From positions 1 to 31,330 of IMG/VR virus record IMGVR_UViG_3300035157_000659: a stretch of DNA of 31,330 nt; one strand, given 5' to 3'. The notes beneath the pieces were generated by a model that was not told the origin of the DNA, ran no database searches, and was given only the letters and a program-made list of their open reading frames with translations. Every line of letters begins with the position of its first letter. Position 1 is the first letter of the stretch. Below are positions 16,001 through 25,400 of the stretch, one piece after another. Source of the stretch: a virus. A program made the position numbers and the translations under genes.

Positions 16001-16097
16001 TGATAATAAGTAATCTTCTGGAATGAAGGTTTCCAGGAAGTTTTACTGTATTAGTAGACGGATCAAATGTATAATCAAAAAGCAAATGTTTTGCCAT
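10026..16097 (-). CDS. Large virion structural protein, probably tail or tail fibre (2023 aa)
   Basis: The N-terminus contains RVSNPENLIDTDFEYG followed by WETIQ and NNIPSFF (about 104-138), which I recognise from large virion proteins of marine T4-like phages. Residues about 160-1450 carry several loose modules of the form H-x-[LF]-x(3)-G...YYV...F-x-[LV], for example near H169. Around 360-430 there is a cupredoxin-like segment with H369, C420, H423 and M426. Residues about 735-920 are extremely rich in Tyr, Trp, Asn and Gly. The C-terminal 190 residues (from IPTDIPLISIRL) look like a conserved closing domain. AAGGGGA precedes the start, 11 nt from the ATG. Its place in the fibre block and its mosaic make-up suggest a long surface-exposed fibre or baseplate attachment. 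The exact role is not established. Confidence 0.72.
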   Translation of the reverse strand: MAKHLLFDYTFDPSTNTVKLPGNLHSRRLLIITNTTDNIIIYNFADNTKTGVLSYDSTTNETSVLLAHDCSAMSAGDSLQVFYEKDEVHFEPSETFVDAVSKFRVSNPENLIDTDFEYGPQASKWETIQTINNIPSFFSSTSDTTIPFISKVESIQGNELITVTTSFDHNLTSGVPITVTGLSSITAEGTYIIQAVPTTTTFTYKARAGQPETRELQGTYTSIIPGKFFQGSQISLDRAAGIVSDQYREVVTVKAVATCEFTESIDITKWKIGETVQANDGSAAGTISNITGDVVTFINATGTGSGDVEYTCTGTDQVYTSKSQSGGSFPWNSSGGNKYFINDLQHPGLSFSRKAIYVFDLSDVSVTSHPLKFSTTADGTHGGGSAYTTYVYEHGTPGTAGAYVRIYITNSSPNELYYYCGNHANMAGNAGNTISQFDITDADYSPTVGTLKLTIGAHSLPTGEFVKIKPGSVKLTCDYHNDGNSTVKSYPRDSGAATETGQDYIFNKGVRIEAADATTITINVNGGQGAVTDTSPHVWAGGTQSNAVTSGIGAGIATIDTLTTSKVYLTTVSEHGFQDNTNFYFINTVSPKILEVQDPTATADDGKTYVDIDAQETVTPDVDEGKTNPWNWECTYTLRFGEEDVDYSANTIKLPGHQLHNGYAMLYYPNPGNRPLGGLSRMQVYYVQRIDADTVKLYHSQRVNTPSGGINLSDAYPAASYPYDGTWTYGEHNLGLVYNIRREYKPYNNWYTYYYTYYHDYRGTYSGHDFANYNNTYGLGNQGWDRTVWFGCQRDGYGGRTYYYHNQYYQSRGANWKTYGYNHEQIPFGTSSRYNGTNGFLTFYDNIYINDYNWNDYGRSYTCQGYNSQIQGTFYWRDSINTQRMTHDWLRIQGNNWFFWFHHEGWGINLDRYFGSINEDGQTNMYLALVKRNTSTNDSFYAVNHGFENNMQVTLSVTNGGEIRWFDNSYGSTSGTTGGTWYIDRIDNNRFRMKQYTWESPKKLRYATGTIGFTGTRTNSTRYSVFIKNNLFSNNEVLKYTGASGAIGGLTSGNSYYVKVVNGDRFQLRSSSGGSEITLSSRGSGLQSFENTTADFGVVDGSYTTTRAISETELEVTVPFKIPPSTKQFDASSTVNTTDNHINIPNHYFSTGTKVIYDNAGNTSISGLNHNQDYYVISLDNNYFKVAETQALALAGTAISLGSTPSGFHQFISANLSGEVTGTGTVDVISGTRRVAGTGAAFQRFFKIGDEMKIVNTTSGTPGVIETHTITAITDDDNLIVDGNWTFSQTGTNYLIPSYIYVRPDGFFLHRPFDGGMEIGTSKSPNSRISRQTRKYFRYQSGKGIQTSLAINFIPQIPILTLSYSSAGTALIDNACSGTIDTTTLTVSTTAGMVADQTLLGTGVAAGTRIESITDGTTIELTQSLTATIATGTVEFRKRHTARAKTTKPHQLTENLKVKVINTDSTAYNVETNVHRVVDDFIFDYLLEAEPASDKGAGFPTVAVLGWTDCDIRCGMFDDQNGFFFEYDGTTLNCCRRSSVQQLPGKISVTKNSHIVTGIETMFTSQLIEGDMIVIRGMSYKVVKVTSDSRLTVQPSYRGLTNSDVIMTKTVDTKIGQTDWNIDNADGSGTSGYILDLAKIQMAYMDYSWYGAGKIRFGFKDQNGHVKYFHQFKHNNRLTESYFRSGNLPARYEIENGNNPTYVGTLFHWGTSVIMDGMFQNDEAYLFTASGQQLKFTNSSAQSATSNNNSSTVEEWRNWWSRYYYIRIPFPSSDQATLSINTNIYHPTTASAYFLTGKPVHRNSFVSGSTYYVYIQYMEGTTSYFPRNYYGQINSNLGNPAVPNGTAFSVGAPSGDENLIPTDIPLISIRLAPSVDSSITGALGEREIINRMQLALDSVGILTTHETEISLVLNPSLSTDEFQNVENPSLCQLVRHAKDDSVSGGNVILSFRATGASAGEAGATNFDLSRISALGNSILGGDGIYPNGPDLLTVVGNVVDSSGVSLSSPYSISARITWQESQA

Positions 16098-16182
16098 TTT
16101 ATTTTTTCCCCTTGGTTGTTATTTTGCGAGTGTAATTCAATTCAGTTGCTTAATATTGGTCATCTCTTGTAAGTGATGGGTA

Positions 16183-16392
16183 TTACCAACCCAAAGCGGC
16201 CATCATGCCCATACTCATTGTTACTTCAGCAGTAACGTTGTCTCTACGGGCAAACTCAATGCCACCAGCAGTTGCACCATCGTGTAAGATGAGAGTCATC
16301 TTCGTAGTGTCTACGGTTAATTCTCCCAGAGCTCCAGTAAACGTTGATTGTTGTACTGTAGTACCCCTACGGAGTTGTACCTGCTTAGTCAT
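16183..16392 (-). CDS. Short tail-fibre protein like the N-terminal domain of Mtd (69 aa)
   Basis: The sequence starts V-Q-L-R-R-G-T-T-x-x-x-S-T-F-T-G-A, then G-E-L-T-V-D-T-x-K-x-T-L-x-x-H-D-G-A-T-A-G-G, which matches the major tropism determinant N-terminal domain (Pfam Mtd_N) known from Bordetella phage fibres. Only this roughly 50-residue domain is present, followed by a Met-rich tail (SMGMMAALGW). Such domains usually trimerise or attach a receptor-binding domain, so it may be a small attachment or cap protein between the two giant neighbours. AAGGGA lies 5 nt before the ATG and a perfect late promoter (CTATAAATA) 27 nt upstream. Its family is well supported and its job here is not. Confidence 0.75.
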   Translation of the reverse strand: MTKQVQLRRGTTVQQSTFTGALGELTVDTTKMTLILHDGATAGGIEFARRDNVTAEVTMSMGMMAALGW

Positions 16393-16419
16393 AGGTTTCC
16401 CTTGGATTTATGCTTCTTT

Positions 16420-16428
16420 TATTTATAG
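16420..16428 (-). promoter_or_regulatory. T4-type late promoter
   Basis: The minus strand reads CTATAAATA, matching the TATAAATA late consensus, 27 nt upstream of the 69-aa gene. It lies in an AT-only hairpin (TTTTATTT at 16417-16424 with AAATAAAA at 16429-16436). It would drive the 69-aa, 2023-aa and 112-aa genes. Confidence 0.7.
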
Positions 16429-16442
16429 AAATAAAAATTTAA

Positions 16443-19400
16443 TTATATTATGGTTACGAATGTATATGGTGGCTCGAATGTTCTAAGTTCATTTAAGGAC
16501 TCTCCAGTGAGAGTAATTGTTCCTTGTCCTTGATATGCACCTCTCTCGAAGTTAACCTTCGCTGTACCACCAATTGTAGTAAGAAGGATATTCTCGTAAT
16601 CAACAGTAGCAGACTCAACTCCTCCACCAAGTGCGAATAGAGATCCGTATGGTGCAGTGTATCCGAAGGTACGTTTGATGTTGGTAACTTCACCAGATAC
16701 AGTGTATTGTGCAGTATCTTCCTCAGGATCATATGTGAGTTTAATGTCTGTTGCTGTACCAGAGAATCCACCAAAGGAACCAGATCCAATATATCCAGTA
16801 CGAGTAAATGACTCATTAGCAGATCCAAGAACATCATATAAAGTTGTATCCTCATAATCAACAGTTGCGGATTCAGCAGCACCACTAGCAGTGAATAGAG
16901 ATCCAGTTCCAACATGTGTGAAGGAACGTGTATTAATAGAATCTCCACTGATAGTTGCGGAACCGTCTGCTGTGTAATCGTCTGTTTGACTTTCGGTTGC
17001 AATACCAGATGCAGTAACAGTACCAGAACCAATCCAACTTGGGATCCATTGAACAGATGCTTGACCATCAATGATGTAGGTATTGGTTCCAGTAAAGACT
17101 TTTGTTTTTGATTTAGAACCATCACCGATAACAGTGTAAAGAACTGTGCTCTCTGGAGGATTCGTAGAGATTGCCTCTGCTGAACCGCCTGTAGTGAATA
17201 GAGAACCAGATCCTGTCCAATGCCTTCCAATCTGAATATTGGTAACTTGACCTGAGACATATATTGAACCAGAACCAATATTGTTGATAAGTAAGAACGT
17301 TCCTGAAATACCACTGAAGGTAGCAGTACCCGATCCAATCTCTGTTGCTGGAGTAAATCTTTCTGCTTTTGTACCAGAGAATGTAATTGATCCAGAACCA
17401 TTGTAATTCGCAAATGTCTTGGACTCTGCACCAGCACCATATATGGTAAAGATTCCAGTGGTGACCTCGGATGTACAGATAGACTCTGCTGCACCAAGAG
17501 CAGTAAATAGTGATCCAGAACCAATATAATGTGGAGTAAATCTGACTGAAGCATTTCCAGATGCTGTATACTGTGCTGTATCTCCAACATAACGTTCTGT
17601 ATGTTTCTCTGTACCAGCACCTGTCCAAGTATAGAGAACTGTATTCTCTGGAGGATTTGTGGTTGTAGATTCTGCACCACCACCTGTAGTGAATAGAGAA
17701 CCAGAACCAACCCAATCGTCTGTCTGCTTCTCGATTGCAGATCCAGATAGAGTAATAGATCCAGATCCTGCCTCTGCAAATGTTCTCTGAACATCTGAGA
17801 CTGCACCAGAGAATCCACCAAAGGAACCAGAACCGATCCATCTTTCTGTATGCTTCTCGATTCCAGCACCAACATATGTGTATAGTACTGTACTCTCTGG
17901 AGGATTTGTTCCGATAGATTCGGATGCTCCACCTGCTGTCCAAAGAGATCCAGAACCAACCCAATCCTTGGCTGCTCTGAATACTGCAATACCACTGAGA
18001 TCTCCAAGTGAAGTATCTTCTCCAACCTCGGTAGAAGTCTTGGATTCTGCTGCACCAGCTGCTGTGAACAATGAACCAGATGCAGTCCAATGTTTCGTGA
18101 TAAGTGGTTCTGGGATTGCACCAGATGTATAGTAAGAACCTTGACCAACCCAAACAAGTGTAACGTCTGTAACAGCAACACCACTGAAGGTTCCGATTGC
18201 AGTATCTTCTGGAGGATTTGTTCCAACTGCCTCTGCTGAACCACCAAAGGTTGAGATGTTTCCAGAACCAGTGAGGATATAACGAAGTTTGAATACAACT
18301 TCTCCAGAAATAGTGATACTTCCAGATCCAGTAAATGCACCAGTGTAAAGTTCTGAACCTGCACCTGATAGAGTAATGGAACCAGATCCAATTTCTCTGA
18401 ATGTAGAACTCTCGACCTTTGTACCACCAATTTGATAAAGTTGTGTACTTTCTGGTGGATTGGTTGTAATAGATTCGGAAGCACCAGAAGCAGTGTATAG
18501 TGAACCAGCACCAAAGAATCTAACACGGTAGATAAGATCTGCTTCACCACTGATGGTAATAGTACCAGAACCAGTATATGCACTAGTGTAATTCTCAGAA
18601 CCTTCACCAACAAGAGTAATTGATCCAGCACCAACATGTGTTGCAGGAGTAAAGGACTCAGAACATCCACCACCAATCTGATGGAGAGTAGTATTCTCGA
18701 CAGGATTAGTAGTTGTAGACTCAGCAGCACCACTGGAAGTAAACAGTGAACCAGCACCAATATGTCTGAGTGAGAAGACATAATGAGTATTACCAAGAAG
18801 AGTGAAGAGGTATGTTGACTCATAATCAACAGTCGCAGACTCGGAAGCACCACCAATAGTAAAGATAGAACCAGTTCCAACCTCAGTTGCTGGACTAAAG
18901 CTCTCATCCTTAGTACCACTAATGGTAATGGAACCAGAACCTTCATAAGGTGCTCTAGCAATAACAACATCTGCCTCACCAGATATTGTGATAGAACCAG
19001 AACCAATATAATCTCTAGCACGTGCAAATGTTGTACTAGAAGTAATATCAAAGAGACCAATACCAGTATCAGCATTAGTGATAGACTCAGCAGCACCACT
19101 AGCAGTGGATAGAGTACCAGAACCAATAGCAGTTGCTGGAGTAAAGCTTTCTGCCTTAGTACCAGATAGAGTAATAGAACCAGATCCTGTCCAGTGCTTA
19201 ACTCTGATATCAACAACAGCACCAGATAGTGTGATAGATCCAGATCCAACCTCACTAACGGTAACCTTCTGAACCTTAGTACCACCAACTGTGTAAAGTA
19301 ACGTATCCTCTGGTGGGTTGGTTGTTGTAGATTCAGATGCACCTCCAGCACTGAATAATGTACCACCTTCACAACCTCCTCTCCATACAAAGCTGTATGT

Positions 19401-22400
19401 GTTACCAATAAACTGAGGTGCAGTAAAGATGTATGCAGTACCTTCACCAGTTAGAGCTGTTGTAGGTCTGGTTATACCTTCACCAGAAATTACATATGTA
19501 CCACCGTCACATCCACCTCTCCATACGAATGGAGTACTTGCTTCACCACCAAATGTGTAAGTACCAGATGCAGCAAGACCAGGATGTGCAAGTGTGTTGT
19601 TGGAACCGTAGTCTTCTTCACCTTGAGTGAGAACATTAAGATTACCCCAATCATCAAATTGAGTTTCAGTATCAGCAACGAATCCATAATTATCGTTGAT
19701 GAGTGTAGATGGTAAGGTATCACTGTAATGCCATGTTCTAGATTCAGCAGCACCACCAAGAGAGTTGATGTTACCAGATCCATAGTACTGCCAACTGAAG
19801 CTATAGGTGTTACCAATAAACTGAGGTGCAGTAAAGATATCAAAGAGACCAATTGCCTCGTAATCCATAGCAGCAACTTCTGCTGCACCACCAGTAGCAA
19901 ATAGAGATCCAGAAGTAATGTAAGTCTTAGTTCTAGCAATCTGGTATCCTTGCTCATTCTCACCTGGTCCATAAAGTGTAATTTCACCGCTTGTAGCAGG
20001 AGTTGCTCCTTCGTTAATAACAGTTCCATAGTAAATCTCACCTTGTGTGAGCACACCAAGATCACCGTAATCAGCATCAGGTTGAGTTGTGTTACCAATA
20101 ACATAACCATAGTCAAGAGGATCAACAACATCACCAGCAGACTGGTTGTATGCATATGCCCTAGACTCAGCAGCACCACCAGTACTAAAGAGACTACCAG
20201 ATCCAACAAAGTCTCTAGTGAGAGTAATGTATACACTACCACTAAGATCTCCGAGTGATGTGTCTTCACCAAGAAGAGTTGTTGACTTACATTCAGCAGC
20301 TCCACCCATAGTGAAGATTGAACCAGATCCAATCTCAACCCATTCTGGTTCGTACTTAACGTATGCCTCGTCAGATGAAAGACCAAAGTGAATGGTTCCC
20401 TGAGCAGCAAGAGTTGGAGCAGTCCATACAATAGAACCACTATCAGATTCTCCAGCAGATAGAGGATCAGAAACAAGTCCGTAATCAACATCAGGATTAG
20501 GTGCAGCATCAACAATCTGACCATAATCATCAGTGATGTATGGAATAGATGCAGACTGATTATAATCAACTGTAACTCTCTCAACTCCACCACCAATACT
20601 GTATAGAGATCCTGAACCTGGAGGTGCATTCCAGATAAAGCAATATGTGTTACCGACAAATGCAGGTGCGGTAAAGATATCAAATAGAGTTGTATCATTA
20701 GCAGGTGATACTGATACAGATTCTGCTAATCCACTTGCAGTGAAGAGAGATCCAGATCCATTGAAGGATCCAAATGTAAATGTCTGAGTACCAGCACCAC
20801 TGTATGTGTATGTTCCAGCAGTTGCATCTACATTAGTAGACCAGATTACTGTTCCATAATCAACTTCACCATCAACAGTAGGTTCTGTTACTAGACCGTA
20901 ATCTAACTGTTCACTTAGAGCACTTGTATTATCAAGTACTGAGCCCCAATCAATTGTACCGAATGTGAGACTTGAAGACTCATTATAATCATATGTTCTA
21001 CATTCAGAAGCACCAACAGTACTGAATAGAGAACCAGATCCAATAAAGTCTCTAGATCTAGCAATAACACCAGAACCACTTAGATCTCCAAGTGAAGTAT
21101 CCTCACCAAACTCTGTAGAACTCTTAGTCTCAGCAGCTCCACCCGTAGCAAATAGAGATCCAGAACCATCAGGTGCTCTCCAAACAAATCTATATGTCTG
21201 ACCAATAAACTGAGGTGCAGTTGTTATAGTTACAGTTCCGTATGGAGTTACAGTAGAAGTCCAAAGAACAGTACCATAATCTTCCTCCCCTTGATCTTCT
21301 TGATCAGCAATAGAACCATTATCTACAGAAGTACCACTAGTGGTAACAAGACCATAATCCTCATCAGAGAATGTAACAATAGAAGTCTCGTTGTAATCCC
21401 ATGTAACAGATTCGGCAGCTCCACCAATACTGAACAATCCACCTGTAACAAACGGTGCGTTCCAACAGAACCTATAGGTATCACCAATAAACTGTGGAGC
21501 AGTGAAGATATCAAATAGACCTGTTTCACCAGCAGTTACAGTATCAGACTTAGACTCAGCAGCACCAGCAGCAGTGAATAATGTACCACCACCAATATGT
21601 GAGTAAATTGGTTCATACTTAACATGTCCAGCTTCTTCCTGTGTCTTCTGATCACCAGCTTCAGGAATCTTACCGAATTCATTAGGTCTAACAGGTGCTA
21701 AACCAGCATCAATTTCTTCTTGTGTCCAGTATGGACGTTCAAGATCTAATGTTATTGTTCCTGTTACTGGGTAAACAGTTGAACTGTAGATTATTGTGTT
21801 GTAATCTACTTCACCAGCAGTTAGAGGATCACTTACTAAACCATCATCGAAGTGATCAGTTAGATAATTTGTACTGTCTGCAACTGATCCGAGATCCTCA
21901 TCAGAGAATGTAACAATAGAGGACTCATTATAATCAAATGTTACCTTCTCAACTCCACCACCGACACTGAATAATCCACCTGAACCTGGAGGTGCATTCC
22001 AAATAAACCTATAGGTATTACCAATAAACTGAGGTGCAGTGAAGATATCAAAGAGACCAACAGATTCATAATCAACTGTTGCAACCTCAACAGCACCACT
22101 AGCAGTGAATAGATCTCCACTACCAGTGTATACATTGGTCTTAGCACCTGCACCTACACCAGTAAGATCAATTAGACCTGTAACAGGATATACTGTTGAA
22201 GTGTAAATTACTGAACCATAATCATCTTCACCATCAACCTTATGTCCAGTTACTAATCCTTGATCAATATTTGTAGTAGGACTATCTGTTATTAATCCAT
22301 AGTCATCACTTATGAATGTAACGATGGAGGATTCGTTGTAATCGAATGTTGCAGACTCAACAGCACCAAGAGCAGTAAATAGTGATCCAGATCCAACCCA

Positions 22401-25400
22401 ATCCCTAGTTCTGGATAGAATACCAGTACCACTTAGATCACCAAGTGATGTATCTTCTCCAAGTTCAGTGGAGGTCTTACTCTCGGCAGCTCCTCCAGCA
22501 CTGAATAGTGAACCACCAGCAGTAGGATCTCTGAATACAACAGAACTTGAAGAAACACCAGATGTCTGAAGTGTTCCTGTAAGAGGATATGTTGTAACGA
22601 GGAATTCAGTTGAACCATAATCCTCTTCACCTTGTGTGAGTACACCAAGACCACCATACTCACCAAATATCGTTGCGTTATCAACAATGTTACCTTCATC
22701 ATCAATAACATATGTGTTGATAGAAGATTCGTTATAATCAAATGTTACAGACTCAGCAACACCACCAATACCAAATAATCCACCCTCAACAAACGGTGCG
22801 TTCCAACAGAACCTATAGGTGTTACCAATAAACTGAGGTGCAGTAAAGATATCGTATAGTACAGTATCCTCAGTAGGTTGATAAACAGCAGACTCAGAAG
22901 CACCACCAATAGTAAAGATAGAACCAGAACCAATTTGTGCGAAGATTGGAACGTACTTAACATGCCCTGCTTCTTCTTGTGTCTTCTCTTGACCTGCAAC
23001 TGGGAATGTACCAAATGGTTCAGTCTCATAAGTAAGAGGTAAATTATCAATCTCCTCTTGAGTCCATAGAGGTCTTGTTAGACTTAATTGAAGTGATCCA
23101 AATGGAGTTGCAGTAGAAGTCCATACTAATGAACCACGATCCTCTTCACCTTGTGTCTCAGGTTCAGATATTAAACCATAATCTACAGAATCAACAACAG
23201 CATCTGCTATAGATCCAAGATCATCTGTTACATAAGAGACTACACATGTCTCATCATAAATCTTAGTTACTGACTCAACAGCTCCACCGACACTAAACAA
23301 TCCACCAGATCCATCAGGTGCATTCCAGATAAAGCAGTATGTGTTACCAATAAACTGTGGTGCTGTAAATAGATCGAATAATGTTGTAGCATCACCGAGT
23401 TCTGTAGAAGTCTTACTCTCTGCTGCACCACCTGTACTGAATAATGAACCACCAGCAATGAATACCTTAACTTGAGCGTATACATCACCACCAGTTAGAT
23501 CAATTAAACCTGTAACAGGGTATGTTGTGGAAGTCCAGATTACACTTCCTAGATCTTCTTCACCATCAACAGTAGGTTCTGTTATTAAACCTTGATCAAT
23601 AGAAGTACCAGATCCTGTTACTAATCCATAATCATCGGTAACTAGAACCTCGATAGCACTCTCATTATAATCAAATGTTACAGACTCAGCAGCACCTGAT
23701 GTAACTGGTAGATTACCAACTCCTGTGTAATTCCAGCAGAAGCTGTATGTGTTACCAATACCTGCTGGTGAGGTGTAAATATCAAATAGTGTTGTAGAAT
23801 CTCCAAGTTCCGTAGAAGTCTTGCTTTCAGCAGCTCCACCTACAGTTGGTATTCCTCCAGAACCAGCAGGTGCTCTCCAAACGAATCTATAAGTATTACC
23901 AATCCACTCAGGTGCTGTATAAAGATCAATTAGACCTGTAACAGGGTATACAGTTTCCGTGTAAATTACAGATCCGTAATCAATTTCCTCTTCCTGTGGA
24001 AGTGCTACTCCACCATCATCAAAATGATCAGTTAGATAATTTGTACTGTCTGTAACTAATCCTTGATCGTCTGTAGAGAATGTGACGATAGAGGATTCGT
24101 TATAATCAAATGTTACTGAATGAGCACCACCAACGATAGTAGAGAATCCACCAGAACCAATCTCACGGAAGGTAGCAGTTGCAACCATGCTACCAATATA
24201 GTATCTACCACCAACTATTTGGAATATACCAGTTGTATTTGGTCTGAATGTAACTGTCTCAGCAGCACCACCAATAGAATATAATGAACCTCTACCAAAC
24301 TGACCCCAAATAGGTTTGAAGCGAACGTGACCTGCTTCTTCCTGTGTCTTCTCATCCCCTTCCTGTGGGAATGTACCAAATGGTTTGGTCTCGTAAGTAG
24401 GAAGTAGTTCATCAATCTCTGCTTGTGTCCATCTATCACGTGTGAGACTATAAGTTAATGTTCCCTGTGCGGAGTTAGTAACAGCATTATAAATTACTTC
24501 ACCATATCTTTCCTCACCTTCAGTAAGAGGATCTGTTACTAGACCGTAATCAATTCCTGTTGCGGCATCTATTATTAGACCATAATCAGTTTCACTGTAT
24601 GGTATAACAGTGCTATCACTATAATCAAATGTTACCTTCTCAACTCCACCACCAATGGCAAATAAACCACCTGTGACTGGAGGTGCATTCCAACAGAACC
24701 TATATGTGTTACCAATTCCAGCAGGTGATGTATAGAGATCAAACAGAGCAGTAGATTCTGTATCATTAAATCCAACTGCCTCTGCTGCACCACTAGCACT
24801 GAATAGTGAACCACCAGCAGTAGGATCTCTGAATACAACTGCATCTGCAACAGTACCAGATGTTTGAAGTACTCCTGTAACAGGATATACAGTAGAAGTC
24901 CATATTACTGTTCCATAATCATCCTCACCAACAGTAGGATCAATAATACTACCTTGATCAACTAATGTTGCTTCATTTTCTATTAAACCATAGTCTGCAT
25001 CAGAGAATGTAACGATGGAAGATTCATTATAATCAAATGTTACCTTCTCGACTCCTCCACCAACGGTAAACAGTGAACCTGTTCCAACTTCTCTGAATGT
25101 TGCTTGAAGATTAGTATATGCACCAGAGTATGTGAATAGTGCAGTATCCTCGGTAGGTTGATATCCAGCTGCCTCATGAGATCCACCAAATCCGAACAGA
25201 GAACCACCCTGTACAAATCCATGACCCCAAGTGAATGAGTAAGTATTAAAGTTATGTCCTTTAGTACCAGAAAGACCTGGATTGGTTGGTTGGAAATAAT
25301 TCTCTGGTGTTGAATCATTAATAACCTTAGGATCAGTACGGACATGCATTGTTCCGTAGGATGTAGCATCCCCTTCATGCCATATGTACCACCAGTTCTC

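Noticed and set aside
16098-16182. tRNA or small RNA gene in the 85-nt gap
   Set aside because: No cloverleaf or CCA end is visible; only a weak imperfect inverted repeat. The gap just holds the leader of the 2023-aa gene.
13340-16392. A diversity-generating retroelement acting on the fibre genes
   Set aside because: The Mtd-like domain and the Tyr/Asn-rich insert prompted the idea, but there is no reverse transcriptase in the window and I see no template/variable repeat pair. A retroelement elsewhere in the genome cannot be excluded.
17122-18153. A 343-residue Trp/Cys/Arg/Ser-rich open frame, minus strand
   Set aside because: It is a third-frame shadow of the same repeats, with unnatural composition and no start context.
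16493-19447. A 984-residue open frame in another minus-strand frame of the giant gene
   Set aside because: Its product is a monotonous Leu/Val/Gln string produced by reading the repeats out of frame. Repetition of stop-free units keeps the frame open. The main frame has clear protein motifs.
19490-20698. A 402-residue Leu-rich open frame, minus strand
   Set aside because: It is a shadow frame of the giant gene, with the same composition artefact as the 984-residue frame.
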